A stretch of DNA of 64,000 nucleotides from Onthophagus taurus (Eukaryota; Arthropoda; Insecta; Coleoptera; Scarabaeidae). Location of the stretch: assembly GCF_036711975.1 (NCBI RefSeq), contig NC_091968.1, positions 10,912,001 through 10,976,000 on the forward strand, given 5' to 3'. Under the pieces are notes generated by a model that was not told where the DNA came from, ran no database searches, and worked only from the letters and a program-made list of their open reading frames with translations. A program made the position numbers and the translations under genes. Numbering within the stretch: the stretch's first letter is position 1; each line of letters opens with the position of its first letter. This document shows, piece by piece, positions 46,435 to 58,618 of the stretch.

Positions 46435-46854
46435 TTAATTCCGTATTGTCTCTCTACAAATGGGACAGATTCTAGATGATTTCTCAAACCACTCCTGTAA
46501 ACAAAAATAGTGGTATTTATGCTGACAGTTCAAAGTAATAACACTTTGAGAATCTTCTTCAAATTTATCGAAACATATAACACAGACGGTGGTTGGCTCC
46601 TGTTGGCTTCTTCTACAAAAATAAATAATGTGTATACAATAAATCAAATAAATTATTCGAGCTTACCTCCTATTGCGGGCATTATTGCTTGAAGTACGAT
46701 TATTACTGTTTCTACGAGGACTAGGAGCTCGGAAACGAGGTGGAGACCGATCATAATTGTACGTTTGTGCTTGAGAACTTTGATTAAGATAATACAAAAT
46801 ACCTCCGATTATTACACCAGCCGCTACAACCACAGCTACAGCTGGATAAGGCAT
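46435..46854 (-). CDS. Small membrane-anchored RING finger protein, two exons
   Basis: Exon 1 is 46854-46667 (ATG, MPYPAVAVVVAAG..., donor GTAAGC). Exon 2 is 46612-46435 (acceptor TTTTTGTAG, stop TAA). They join in phase 2 to give 121 residues. Residues about 4-23 form one hydrophobic segment, followed by a basic, Ser/Asn/Arg-rich linker. From residue 73 there is a RING-H2 finger: C-V-I-C, then C-x-H-x2-H-x2-C and C-P-I-C. RING-H2 proteins are E3 ubiquitin ligases, so this is probably a membrane-tethered one with its RING in the cytosol. An in-frame GTG upstream would add 17 residues but is not a credible start. AATAAA is at 46346-46341. The stop is only 235 bases from the LTR element. Confidence 0.85.
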
Positions 46855-47759
46855 TTTTACGCCTTTAATAATAAAATATGCGATGTAAAGAGCAAAAATA
46901 AACACATAAATAGAATGAAGTAGAACTTCAATTAATCGGTACTACCAACTGTAAAAACAGCTGATTATTTTAAAAATTTTTAATTATGCATTAATGAATT
47001 TTTAATAAAAATTGATTTTTTATATCAAAATTAATTATGTATCAAATAATTATTTATTAAATCAAATAAAACTTTAAATTTTATTATTACTTATAGAATT
47101 TTTAGTTATTTTAAAATTTAGGTTGGTGACCTTGCCAAGCGGTAAATTTAAAAAATAAAAAATTTAATTCTATCTACATTATATAATTTATTGAAGACCG
47201 AGTTACTTACAGTTTGTAAAAAGTAAACTTACGGTTTATTACATACGATTTTCTTTATAATAGATATCTTATATGAAAAGAAGGAAATTAAATTTGTCAC
47301 AGATATGCTTCGGTTATCCTTGAAACACTTTTTTTTTAATTCAACTACCCTGTAGAAATTCGACGAAAATTAAAGTTATTAATTAAAGTTAAGGAAGACG
47401 AGATAGTCAAACATTATTCAGGTTTTCAGATGCCCAAACGTTATTTTAAAAGGTTAGAAACAAAGTGACAAATTAATTTTTAGGTTATGTTTATACTTTT
47501 AGGTTATGTTTCGACTAATTTATCTCTATTTTTAGATTGTTTCTAAACTTTTAAACGAACCCGCACATTTTATAATATATATGATTGAATATTTTCTATG
47601 ATTTTATACAGTACAATTAGAGTTAATCCTATTCCATCGTTTAATATCGATATATTATAAAGAACTACTTTGGAAGTTGCTTTTAACGATTACTCAGAAT
47701 ATAAAGAAACAATTACAACATAAATAAGGAGATTAATTGTAGTGGAAGAAACGTAAATC
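46855..47759. other. Intergenic, AT-rich
   Basis: It lies between the RING gene start and the KCTD gene stop, both on the minus strand. It probably contains the RING promoter and the KCTD 3' untranslated region. No repeat family or gene is recognised. Confidence 0.6.
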
Positions 47760-48446
47760 TTACTCCCTAACAAAAACGAATTCATTGTAATGATTCCATT
47801 TATTTTCTTCGGTATCAACACCCGGTTTTGGTTCAGCTGCAGTCCCAGCCGTTCCAGAACCGCAACTTCCAACCAATTTAAAACCTTGCTCTGTTAACAT
47901 ATCGAAAGCTTGCTCCAAAAATGAATGTTTCAAGAAGAATCTTGAAGTGTATCTTTCAACGATACCATGATCTGGGTCACGGCTTTCATTTAAAGTTTCT
48001 CCAAATACTTCTCTACACAAAGAAACTCTCCCGCAAACCAAAATCCTCGACAATTTTCTAAACTTAACGTCCGCCAATCCATCCTTTCCAAATTGAAAAC
48101 TCCCTCGATATCCAACCGTTATAACTCCAGGTTGTTGATGTTGAAGGTTTACAGTTAATGATTCAATTAACGCAGGTAATTGATAATATTCAGCTTCACG
48201 TTTTAAACGTTCTTTTTCCCGAAACGTTTCTGGTAACGATAAAGTCCCATCTCGCAAGAAATCTATGATATATCGAAACAAAACTCCATCTCTATCGATG
48301 AAAATTCGTCCTTTTGAGTCTCTTAAAGCGTTTTCTTTGTTGTTAAATAATATGGTGAGTTTTGAATCGGGTTGAGTTGTTAAGGTGCGCGATGTTGTTG
48401 TATAAAAAACACCACCAACGTTTAATTCAACGATTTCCGATGACAT
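47760..48446 (-). CDS. KCTD8/12/16-like BTB protein
   Basis: A single-exon frame of 228 residues from ATG 48446 to TAA at 47760. Residues about 4-105 are a T1-type BTB domain (VELNVGGVFYTTTSRTL; DSKGRIFIDRDGVLFRYIID; REAEYYQLPALIESL). Residues about 118-226 match the H1 domain (ITVGYRGSFQFGKDG; VCGRVSLCREVFGETLNESR; ERYTSRFFLKHSFLEQAFD; ending YNEFVFVRE). This order is that of vertebrate KCTD8/12/16, GABA-B receptor auxiliary proteins, and of their insect counterpart. Upstream in-frame codons to 48515 begin with GTG and are not used. It is the only window gene naming a clear orthologue group; the function in this species is inferred. Confidence 0.9.
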   Translation of the reverse strand: MSSEIVELNVGGVFYTTTSRTLTTQPDSKLTILFNNKENALRDSKGRIFIDRDGVLFRYIIDFLRDGTLSLPETFREKERLKREAEYYQLPALIESLTVNLQHQQPGVITVGYRGSFQFGKDGLADVKFRKLSRILVCGRVSLCREVFGETLNESRDPDHGIVERYTSRFFLKHSFLEQAFDMLTEQGFKLVGSCGSGTAGTAAEPKPGVDTEENKWNHYNEFVFVRE

Positions 48447-49453
48447 CTTGGTTGTTTCTTTTTCGTTTTTTTTTAAGTTCGATATTTTTTGATTGCCAAA
48501 CAGTTGATTTAACACAGCGAAAACTTACCGTTGCATACGTTGTTTTAAGGAAAACTTTTCGGGGATATATAAATATAGCATATTTATTGTTATTGGCTCG
48601 TTTTAGTGTTTATAGAAAAGGTTCAACTGGTGCGTCGCGGCGCCTGAGCATAACAATACTTCCAGCCCCGATTTTATGGAAATCAATAACTCGGGGGGGT
48701 GTTTTACGTAAGAATTCAGTTGGGGTTGGATTTAATTTAAAAATTATTGTTATTTTTTTAAAAAACAATCATTTATCTTTTTCATTTGTGAATGATTAGC
48801 AAAGAAATTAAGATTTAAATTCGTTTTATTAGATGTAAATGTAGATGTTTAAAAAAACAACCAAAAAAAAGTGTTAATTTGGAGGCATCAGGCCACGAGG
48901 AGTTTGCTCTTCCGCTTAACAACGAAATTAATGATGTTTATTAATTAAATATTGCTAAAAAGTCGTATGATGATGTATGATGTATTGAGATTTAGAATGT
49001 TCTAGGAAGTGTTTATTAAAGAATTCTTCACCTATTTTTTTCTTTACTAATTGTTGAAAATTGCTTCTTGACGTCTTCGGAGCCGAAAATCGAAGAGAAT
49101 CGCGCAAAGGTTGCTTTAAAAACAAAGCAATTTTTCACTTATTCTTAATTTTAATGGCAAATTCAACGGAGAGTTGTTTTTAAGAGTTTTTAATGAATAA
49201 CACTTAAACGAAATTAAATAAGAAAGTATGGTAAAACATCTATACCAGGGATGGCGAACTTTTACGTATCAACGTGCCATTTTTCTAAAGAAATGTTTAA
49301 TGTGGTCATAGACGTGCCATAAAAAATTTTGACTTTGTGATTATTGGGAATATAATAGTAATAAATACTATTAATTCAAAACTCTTTATTTACTACAAAA
49401 AATAGGAACATTTTGAAATTTGGTGATAGTTGACTCAATATTCATCGTGGGTT
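48447..49453. other. Upstream region of the KCTD gene and repeat-like tail
   Basis: Bases 48447-48800 should hold the KCTD promoter and leader; a GC-richer block with CGTCGCGGCGCC lies near 48640. Bases 49230-49440 (AGGGATGGCGAAC...GTGCCATAAAAA) look like an interspersed repeat of unknown family. No gene is seen. Confidence 0.45.
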
Positions 49454-49563
49454 GTAAGCGATAAATAAAAGCTCCTTGGGAACGATGAAAAATTATTTAT
49501 TCTTAATATGATTTCGAGCGAGCCCTTAACAATTTCGGTGATAAGATCAAGCAAGTCGATGCG

Positions 49564-50112
49564 TTGGTCGCTGTAAATTCTAAACTTAAGGCTGATCTAG
49601 CTGTTGCGGAGTGTCGCCTTGATCACCTCGAGCAGTATTCGCGGCTCAATAATCTGATCATCGCGGGAGTTCCCGAACATGTAGGAGAAAATCTTCCCGA
49701 AGTTGTGTCCAACATTGCGGAAGCTATCAAATCTCCTATTGTGGCTTCCGATATAGATGCAGTTCATCGCTTGCCTCAAAGACCATCTCCAGGAAAAGAT
49801 AAGTCGCGCGCTAAGGCCATTATAGTAAAGTTCACCTCCAGAATAACACGTGACCGTATTTTTAGCGCGGCCAAATTATATCGTCGCAGTGCCAATGGCC
49901 GCTGTCTGTCGATTCCCGACGTTACGGATAATCTTTACATTAATGAACATCTTACGGCTCGTAACATGGACCTCTTCAGTAAGGTGCGAGAAATCGCGAG
50001 AAATAAAAACTACAAGTATATCTGGACGAAGAGCTGCGTGATCCATGTGCGGAAAGATGATAGAGCGAAGATTTTGGTGATCAAATCGTCGTCTGACTTG
50101 AATAAATTGTAA
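49564..50112 (+). CDS. LINE-E ORF1 protein (5'-truncated)
   Basis: The frame is already open at 49511 and ends at TAA 50110-50112. A coiled-coil-like start (LKADLAVAECRLDHLEQYSR) leads into an RNA-binding domain (NNLIIAGVPEHVGENLPEVV; IVKFTSRITRDRIFSAAK) like that of L1-type ORF1 proteins, ending with a CTD-like region (YINEHLTARNMDLFSKVREI). ORF1 proteins coat the LINE RNA. The true N-terminus is missing, and the methionine-like first codon at 49564 is only the beginning of the longest readable frame. Confidence 0.78.
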   Translation: MVAVNSKLKADLAVAECRLDHLEQYSRLNNLIIAGVPEHVGENLPEVVSNIAEAIKSPIVASDIDAVHRLPQRPSPGKDKSRAKAIIVKFTSRITRDRIFSAAKLYRRSANGRCLSIPDVTDNLYINEHLTARNMDLFSKVREIARNKNYKYIWTKSCVIHVRKDDRAKILVIKSSSDLNKL

Positions 50113-50161
50113 GATGGCCCTCGTCGTTTTTATTGTTGATCCTATCACTTTTTAACGGTTT

Positions 50162-52975
50162 ATGGGTATCAGCTTCTATTATCAGAACGTCCGTGGTTTA
50201 CGATCCAAGAGTAATACTTGTTCAATCAATTCACATGCCTTATTGGCGGATTTTATCTGCCTTACTGAAACATTTCTTAATGATAGCATATCCGACAAGG
50301 AGCTACTCAACTCATCTTATACCGTATATCGTCGCGATAGAAATTCAACGGCTTCCACCAAGCGCGATGGTGGCGGAGTCCTTATAGCTGCGAAGCATGG
50401 CTTTCATACCGTTCCCATGCCGAGTCTGCAAAGTGGTGCGGAGGACTTGTGGTTGAAAGTTCAGTGCGGTCAACTAATTTTTCTCTTGTGCTGTGTTTAT
50501 CTTCCTCCTTCTGCTGATGAAGCGCTGAATCTGTTTTTGTCCAGTGTGTCTGCTGTGCGCGATGCCTACCCGGAAATTATGATTGTTATTATAGGTGATT
50601 TCAATATGCCAACTATCTCTTGGTCTATGTCTGAAGATGATGTATTAATTCCCACAGGGAATTTCGACCGTCGCGCGATTGATTTTCTTAACATTTATTC
50701 ATATTGTAATTTTAGTCAATTTAATAATGTATCGAATATTAATAATAGAATTCTTGATCTTGTTCTATGCGCTAACGGTCGAGTCGAAAGCATACACCTC
50801 TGCAACGATCCACTTGTGGATCCTGACTGCCACCATCCACCGTTTGAATTCTTATTATCAGGCATGTTCACTTGTCTGAGTGATGGTCCGAATGTTCGCT
50901 TTCTTTTTAAGAACGTGAATTCCGGAGCTATCAAGTGTTTCTTAAATAGTATCGATTGGCAGACTGTTTTTGCTGGGATGGGCGTGGAGAGCATGGTTGA
51001 AGTTTTCTATGACCGCGTTAATTATGTAATTAACAGAGACGTTCCTAAGCGCTTTCTGCCTAAGCAACGTTTTCTTTACTGGTACAAACGTTCAACTATT
51101 CGTGTCATTAAAGAAAAGCTACTTTACCATAAAAAATGGAAATCTACTCGCCATAATAGTGATTACTTGGCTTTCTCTATCTTGCGCTCCAGGTCTAAGA
51201 GGCTTATTGCGGCTGATTATAGAGATTACTTAAACTCGATTCAGGCGGGGGTTATGGAAAATCCCAAAGGAATCTGGTCCTTTGTTAAGTCCAGGAAAGG
51301 GGATGTGTCTGGCTTGCCAGCCGCTATGTTTTCTGTTGATGGGTCAATGGTAACCTCAGGTCCTGATATCTCTTGTGCATTTGCAGAGTATTTCGCCTCG
51401 GTTTTCGTAGATGGTAGTATTGACCGCTCAATGGTCTTCGGTGGCCAGGGTGTTTCACCTTGGTTCTCTGCTGACGCAGTCCTCAATGTTTTGACCCATC
51501 TTGACAAGTCCTCTGGCTGTGATCCGGATGGTATTCCATCTTCCTTTTTGAGGGAGTTTGCTGCCGAACTGTCGACCCCACTTTTTCTTATTTTTTCAAA
51601 ATCCTTACTCGAAGGTACTTTTCCGCGCGCGTGGAAGACAGCTTTTGTCGTTCCAATATTTAAATCAGGGAATAGATAGTTGGTATCTAATTACCGTCCA
51701 ATTTCTATTATCTCGTCTATTCCCAAGGTTTTTGAAAAAATTGTTTGCGATTACTTTAACCACTCTATTGCTCACTCTCTCATTACTGAACAACATGGAT
51801 TCTTGTCTGGCCGATCGGTTGAGTCTAACTTAGTGTCTTATGTTAATTTTATTCATTCTACCTTAAATGAGGACTCACAGGTTGACGCAATTTATACCGA
51901 TTTCTCTAAAGCCTTCGACAAGATTGACCATGGAATTCTTATACAAAAGCTGTCCTCCTTTAACATTCCTGCCGGCATTGTGCGCTGGATAATGTCATAT
52001 CTTTCTGACAGAAGTCAGGCAGTTAGGATGAGTAGCTTTTTGTCGGACTACAAACCCATCTCATCTGGCGTGCCTCAGGGAAGTCACCTTGGGCCCACAT
52101 TATTTCTAATTTACATAAACGACATTTCTTCTTGCTTTAAATTTTCCAAATTCCTGCTCTATGCGGATGATAATAAAATATTTACTAGAGTCAGCTCTAG
52201 TCATGACTGCCTAAGGCTCCAGGAGGACCTTGATCGTCTACATGATTACTGTCGCGTTAACAAACTTTATTTGAACTATGACAAATGCCAAAAAATAACG
52301 TTTACATGGAAACGCTATCCTATTAATTTTAATTACAACTTTAATGGTAGACCTATTATCTCTACTGACAGAGTGAAGGATCTTGGCATTATACTTGATG
52401 CCAAATTGGGATATCACCTTCACATCGAAGTCATGGGGGCGAAAGCCCTGCGTAACCTAGGGTTTGTTATCAGAATAAGTAGACAGTTTACCAATTTTAC
52501 AAGCATTAAATCTCTTTATATGGCATTTGTTAATAGCGTATTATCCTATGGTTCCATAGTGTGGAATCCTATGTACGCGGTCTATCGTGATCGCATCGAA
52601 GCGGTTCAACGACGCTTTGTACGCTATCTGGCTTACAAATATCATCTTCCCTATTGCGATTACGATAGACGCTGTGTGGTTTTTAACTTATTATCCCTGC
52701 GGCAGCGTCGGCTAGTCTCAGACTTAATTTTTCTTTTCAAACTGGTCAATGGCTTGCTGGACGCACCTGATCTTCTGTCTGTGTTGAACTTTAATGTACC
52801 TCAGCGTTTCACGCGGCGGAATACTACATTCCTTTTAGGCACATCGAACACGAACGCTCATCTAAACTCGCGTATCGTTCGGCTTTTGAATACTTACAAT
52901 CAGGACTTCAACCATGTTACTCTATTTGGACTCTCGTTGCGCTCATTTAGAGAATTACTATTACGTAACGTTTAG
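50162..52975 (+). pseudogene. LINE-E ORF2: endonuclease and reverse transcriptase, one stop codon
   Basis: A 937-codon frame, ATG 50162 to TAG 52975, interrupted only by TAG 51677-51679 just before the RT. The apurinic-type endonuclease shows FYYQNVRGLRSK, LTETFLND, VIIGDFNMP and ILDLVLC; the usual SDH near its end reads DCHHPP. RT motifs are SNYRPISIISSIPKVFEKIV, YTDFSKAFDKIDHG, SSGVPQGSHLGPTLFLIYIN and the active site LLYADDNK, then thumb YGSIVWNP. There is no RNase H, fitting Jockey or CR1 clades. With one substitution-type stop and no frameshift this is a young copy, inactive as it stands. Confidence 0.9.
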
Positions 52976-53216
52976 TTGTTAACTTCTGTATTGTAGTACA
53001 TATAATATTCTTCGCTTTTTTTTGTAATTTTTTTTTAAATTAGCAACTATCAATGCTGTTATTATTATTTTCATAGTTAATGTTATAATTATTGTTATTT
53101 TTTTTTTCTCGTTTTTTTGCTTAGTATGTAGTTAAGTGCTTTGTTTTTATGAGGATGCTTCACTGGGGATATCCTCCCTGTTTGTGTCCCAATAATAAAT
53201 AAATAAATAAGATCAG

Positions 53217-53256
53217 TGCAACATGTTTCGAGATTCAAAATCTCTTCATCAGGCAC
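53217..53256 (-). ncRNA. Hammerhead-ribozyme-like motif in a Penelope terminal repeat
   Basis: The minus strand reads GTGC, CTGATGA, A, GAGATT-TTG-AATCTC, GAAAC, a two-base-pair ACATGT hairpin, T, then GCAC. The closing helix GTGC/GCAC, helix II and the core CUGAUGA...GAAA fit a minimal type-I hammerhead. One extra A before helix II is unusual. Hammerheads are known in Penelope-like elements; activity here is not shown. Confidence 0.55.
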
Positions 53257-53778
53257 GATTGAAAAACATAAAATTGAAGTAAGAAATTTGTTATACATAT
53301 TTTTAATTTTGTTTATTTACCGTCAATTACTTATGGAGCACGAAATTGAACATCTGACAAACGTGGTGAAATTTCGTAGGTGATTGGAAGAAACAAAAGG
53401 CATTAACAAATTTTTTAAAAACCTTAAGGGCAAGTTAGTTGGTTAAAAATATTCTAAAACAAGATAGAGACACGTGTTATGTTAAAGGAATTGAGAAAAA
53501 TGGCCACTTACTCTTCATCGTTAAAAAAACTGGTTTTTAAGAAATTGAAAATTAATAGAACTGTTTAAAATCTGAAAGGGGAAAGTTTATTTAGTGAATT
53601 TGAAAAAATTAATTAAATTAAGAATTGCATAACTTACAAGAAAAATTTTTTTATAAAAATTATCGTAAAAATTAAAGTTTTATTCTTAGGAGTCCATCTG
53701 CGACGTGAAGGACATAAAATTTGGGGAAAAAGTCTTGCACCGGAAAAGCAAAAAGGTAGTGGAGGGGAGAGGATAATT

Positions 53779-54498
53779 TTAAATGAATTTTAAAAATTGG
53801 CGGGTATTATTAAGTTGTGTTGTGTCATTTAAAAGTTTGTTATTATAATTGTTTAAATTAATATGCAATTCTTCGAGAAGGTCCATTTCTCTCGATTTCC
53901 CCACGTTTAAAAGTAATTTAACATTGTTAAATTCTATTTTATGTTTATGTTCGTTGATATGTTTAAAAACTGCAGATGAGGGTTTGATTAGGTGTTCTTT
54001 GAAACGTTTTTTAATGCTGCGTTCAGTCTGACCAATATAAATTTTATAGCAATCAGGACATTTGATTTCATAAATACCACTCAGCTCTCCTTTGTTAAAC
54101 TGATGTTTATTATTAAAAAGGTGTTTATGAATTTTGTTTTGAGAGACAAAGGCAGGGGCAAGGCCAAATTTCAACAAATTTTGTTTAACGGGGTTAACAA
54201 TAGATGGGTGGTAAGGTAAGGCAATATATTTGGTTTTGGACTTAGTGTGAGGATAGATTAATTTAGTGATTTGTGAGTTGTGCATTTTATAGTAAATGTT
54301 TTGTAAATCTTTTATAGAAAAACCATTATTGAGTCCTATTTTTACAATCTTTTTTATTTCAAGGTTGAGGTTATCATTATTTAAAGGAACGTTATAAATT
54401 CTATTGAAAAAGAAACGAAAACTGGCAAATTTATGTTGATCACAAGAATAGGAACTTTTTGGTATAATACAATCTGTGGTAGTGGGTTTTCTAAAGAT
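53779..54498 (-). pseudogene. Penelope-like RT end and GIY-YIG endonuclease
   Basis: Continues the RT after the LINE-A insertion (FRKPTTTDCIIPKSSYSCDQ, IYNVPLNNDNLNLEIKKI) and reaches the nuclease: KCPDCYKIYIGQTERSIKKR, with the C-x2-C typical of Penelope-like GIY-YIG domains, then FKEHL and KHINEHKHKIEFNNVKLL with the CCHH-like linker residues. Stop TAA is at 53781-53779. It nicks target DNA during retrotransposition. The frame here is open over 240 codons. Confidence 0.85.
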
Positions 54499-54510
54499 AT
54501 TGAAGTTGAT

Positions 54511-57500
54511 TATTATTATTATTATTATTGCCCTCCAAAGGTTTAGGGCAAATGTAGGTCCTTAATGAACCTTAGTATTGTCCTGAGGTCTTGAACCTTT
54601 ATGTCGGTAGGTAACAGGGGAGTTTTACCGAAGACGTTGTGCCTTAGACGGCCTCTGGCGACGCAATTGCACAGTATATGTTCAGCAGTTTCTGACTCGT
54701 CGTTGCATAATCGACAAGTTTAATCCTCAGCTTGTCCAATGTGGAAGAGGTGGTATTTTAGGGGCACATGGCCGGTTAGGTAGTCTGAGAGCGTTCTTAG
54801 CTCCCCTTTGCTGAGGCATAAAACCTCTTGGGTTTTGTTTTGCGACGGAGTTATCATACTCTTCGCTTGTCTGTGACCTGGAAGTTCTTTCCAGCGTAAG
54901 GCTATCTTTGAAGCCTCCCAGTTGTTGATTATTTGTTTTAGGTGGCTTTTTTGTAGTCCACATCCAGGTTGGGGTCCAATGAAGGGCGTGTTTACTGCCT
55001 CTTTGGCCAGCTTGTCGGCCTTCTCATTGCCCTCAATGTTGCTGTGACCTGGAACCCACCATAGGGTAACATCATTGCCCCTAGCGAGTTCTCTCAGGTT
55101 GTTGGTACACTCTCTGATCACTTTGCGGAGCCACACGTGTAGGCCTGAATTGCCTTTAAGGCGGCCCGACTGTCTGTGAAAATGTTTATGGATGCACCTT
55201 TTTGTCCCTTCTGTAGGTTCAAAGCGGTGCAGAAGTTTATAGCAAGAACTTCTGCTTGGAAAATTGTTAAGTCCGAGCTGAGGGGCAATTTGATGTGGCT
55301 GTTTGGTCCACTGATGCCCATGCCTACTCCAGATCTTACCGTCTTTGAAGCATTGGTGTACCAGGCTAGGGCTCCTCTTTTTAGTTGAGGCCCTCCTTTC
55401 GCCCAATCATCCCTGCTACTAAATATGACCTTATACGGTTGATTGAAATTGTATTCCGTTGGTATGAGGTCCGTTTTAATTTCAATCAGGTGATTTAGAC
55501 ATGGGTCTTTGAGGATCTCGAGGTGTCCTCTGAGGTTACCCTGCATCAACTTGAGTGAAGAAACTGTTTTCAGTGATAAGGCACTTAAGGCTGCCTCCTT
55601 TTGTATATATATGTGGAGCGGTGTGAGACCGAGTAGGGCTTCCAAAGCAGCCGTCGGACAGGATCTCATTGCACCCGTTATGTTAAGACATGCTAACCGC
55701 TGGATTTGTGCCAGCTGTTGTTGAGCTGTCTTATGGTTTGTTTTTGGCCACCAAACCAATGAGGCGTAGGCGACCATGGGTCTGATTATTGCTACGTAGG
55801 CCCAATGAGCCATTCGTGGTTTGAGACCCCAGTTCCTTCCTAGGAGCCTGCGGCAGATCTGGTTTGCCATGATGGCCTTTTTCCTCACCTTATCTAAGTG
55901 TGAGTTCCAGTTTAGTTTACTGTTAAGTATTAACCCTAGGTATTTAGTTTCTGTTTTGAGGTTAATAGTTCTGCTTTCAATGGAGGGTGCTTTTATTTGT
56001 AGCTTCCTTCTCCGAGTGAAAGGGACTATTTCGATTTTATTGGGATTGATGCTGAGCCCATTGCTTCTGCACCAAGTACTGGTGAGTAGTAGGGCTTTCT
56101 GCATTAGCTGAGTTATGATTGAATCATATTTACCTCGGATTGTGATTACCAGGTCATCAGTGTACCCTTGTATCTTAAATCCATTTTTAGTTAGGGTGTT
56201 CATCAAGTCATCAACTACCAGGCACCATAATAGAGGTGATAGCACTCCCCCTTGGGGACATCCTCTTAGCGCCTTTATAGTCAGCGACTCGCCCCCAGAC
56301 TGGCTGTGATCTGCCGACTTTTCAACATGGCTATACACCACTTGATTGTCGACGGATGTATGTCTTTTACGTTTAGAGCCTTCTCTATGGATTCATATGA
56401 GGTGTTATCAAACGCATCCTCTATATCTATGAAAGCAAAAAGGGCTACCTCTTTGGTTGCAATTGCCTCCTCTCAGGTGCTAGTCAAAGCATGGAGAGCG
56501 GTAATTGTTGATTTTGCTTTCTGGTAAGCATGTTGGCTAGGGTGGAGTGGATTTGTGACAAGCACTCCATTCCTTAGGTATTGATCGATTACCTTTTCCA
56601 TCCCTTTGAGGAGAAATGAAGTTAGGCTAATTGGTCTGTACGCCTTGGGGTCCGCGTTTGAATGCCTACCACCTTTAGGTATGAAGACCACCTTACTTTC
56701 CTCCATAGAGTGGGTATATAGCTAAAGCTGTAGCTAACTATATATAGGGATATTATTACTGGGAGAAGGTCTTCTAAGATTCCTTAGCATCCTCTGTATA
56801 TTTACCATCTTGTTTGCATAGGTGGCCTAGATCAGTGTTGTGATCTTTTGCCAAGATCTTATGCAGACGAGCAACTGTAGGCGTATTGTCTATGTCTTCA
56901 CAGAAGCTGCGCCAGGTTTTTCTTTTGGCTTTGCGGATAGCCAAGTTATATTCCGTTAGGGCTTTTCTATAGAGATCCCATGTTTGCTCGAGTTTGGAAT
57001 TCCTGACTTTATTATATAGTCTTCTAACCACGACTCGCTGGTTTTCAAGGTCCTTATTCCACCAAGGCACATTGGATTGTGCTCTTTTGTGTTTTATTGG
57101 ACAGCTTGATTCATACGCACAATGTATGAGATTGTTTAGTTGAAAAGAGGCTATTTCGAGATCCTCTCTGCTTTCAATCTTTGTTTTGATTTCATCAACC
57201 TCTTCGCTGATGTGTCTACAAAAAGAGCACCAATCAGTGAGTGAGGGGATTCTGAATTCTGTTTGTTTTGTCATGTCTGCTACAATGACAAAGCGAATAT
57301 GCTTGTGATCCGCTAAAGTGATTTCACGTGAAACATGCCAGTTTGCGATTTGCGAACTAAGGCGAGGCGTGGCTAGGCTTATGTCTAGCACCTCTTGTCG
57401 GCTCTTGGTAACAAAAGTCGGTTCGTTACCTCTGTTGAGGATATCTCAATTTTAGTTTGAAGGTATTGGTAAAGATACTCACCCCTTTTGTTTGTGTCTG

Positions 57501-58012
57501 AGCTGTTCCATGCGAGATGATGTGCGTTCGCATCGCAGCCCAGGAGGAGTTGTTTCCCCCTCTTATTGCAATAGTCGATGAGGTCTTTCACTTCTTGTGG
57601 CGGTGGATCGTCAGATTCACCGGGGAAGTATGCCGAGGCTATAATCGCCTCTTGCTTACCTCCCGGCGTCGGCAGTACCGCTGACATTGCAACCAGGTCC
57701 CTAGAGATAAACTGGGTTAAAGGTAGGCAGTTTAAAGAGGATTTAGCGAGTATCGCTGCTCTCGCAGGGCACTCTCCTCTGTGATAAAATAACTTACCTG
57801 CTTTTGTTGATAGTCTTCTGACTATTCCTCCATATACATATGGCTCCTGAATCAGCGCAACATGTATGTTGGGGCTGTGGAAGCCTTTGACCAGCACGTC
57901 GGAGGCATATTTACAGTGCTGGATGTTGGCCTGGATGAAGCCTACTCCCGCCATTATTGTTTGGCGGGTGCAATTTTGGGAGCGGCAGTTTTGCCCTTAC
58001 CCTTTTTTTCCT
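54511..58012 (-). mobile_element. LINE-A, RNase H-bearing retrotransposon, 3.5-kb copy
   Basis: A 12-bp duplication ATTGAAGTTGAT lies at 54499-54510 and 58013-58024, exactly splitting a Penelope RT frame. Minus-strand order: end of ORF1 (58012-57957), endonuclease (57954-57385), pre-RT (57391-56774), RT (56706-55118), RNase H (to 54727), Cys-His motif and a (TAA)n tail at 54535-54511. Fragments of the same family lie in the Kelch intron (5165-5585, 8841-8918, 19741-19815). Clade: I/LOA-like group by presence of RNase H and YTDD; not proven. Confidence 0.87.
54711..57954 (-). pseudogene. LINE-A ORF2 (endonuclease, RT, RNase H), broken
   Basis: Endonuclease: ATG 57954, VGFIQANIQHCKYASDVLV, LIQEPYVYGG, ASAYFPGESDDPPP and LLGCDANAHH, with a frame change near 57390. 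Pre-RT: NVPWWNKDLENQRVVVRRLY. RT: AYRPISLTSFLLKGMEKVID and HAYQKAKST, a stop and frame break at 56340-56475, then RGCPQGGVLSPLLWCLVVDD and active site GYTDDLV. RNase H: LAWYTNASKT, FQAEVLAINFC, IFTDSRAALKAIQ and, after a frame change near 55120, WWVPGHSNIEGNEKADKL. A TAA at 54720 interrupts the final Cys-His motif (CRLCNDESETAEHILCNC). At least four disabling changes. Confidence 0.82.
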
Positions 58013-58618
58013 ATTGAAGTTGATAATATTTTCTTTAATGTTTCTAGTTAACTCTAAATCTAGGAAATTTATTTTGTAATTGTTTTCTATTTCGAGGGTG
58101 AATTCTAAATTGCAAATGCTGTTTATCAGATTGAAAAGACCACCAAGTTTAGCATGACTTTCTTCATAGACAACAAGGATATCATCTACGTATCTGGCAT
58201 AGAAAGCAATATTCTTATTGACAAAATGATTTTTATCTGAAAATAGTTCTTTTTCAAATTCATTAACATAGATATCTGATAGAATGCCCGAAATAGGTGA
58301 GCCCATAGGCAAACCGTCCTTCATTTTGTAAAATCTATTATTAAAGGTAAAAAAGTTCTGACTACATACAATCTCCAAAAGACCAATGAAACTATTAATT
58401 TCTAATATGTTTAATTTATTAATATCTTGTGAACTGATCAAGTATTTTTTGATGATAGATAATGTTTTATCGATTGGAACGTTAGAGTATAAGTTTTTTA
58501 TGTCGAAAGAAATTAGTTTACTAAGGTTTTTAATTTTGAAGGTCTTTAGTTTATTTATTAGATCAGTAGAATTTTTGATTGTGTGTGTGAAGTTGTTGTG
58601 AAAAAGTTTATAAAGGAA

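Larger units (their letters stand above)
49511..53205 (+). mobile_element. LINE-E, Jockey/CR1-type retrotransposon, nearly intact
   Basis: 5' truncated within ORF1, then a complete ORF2 and a 3' end with (AATA)n tail (AATAATAAATAAATAAATAA). It is inserted in the Penelope-like terminal repeat, which reads through on both sides. The only ORF2 defect is one TAG. Confidence 0.85.

Noticed and set aside
48447..48515. N-terminal extension of the KCTD protein
   Set aside because: The extension has no ATG (it begins at GTG), and homology starts right after ATG 48446.
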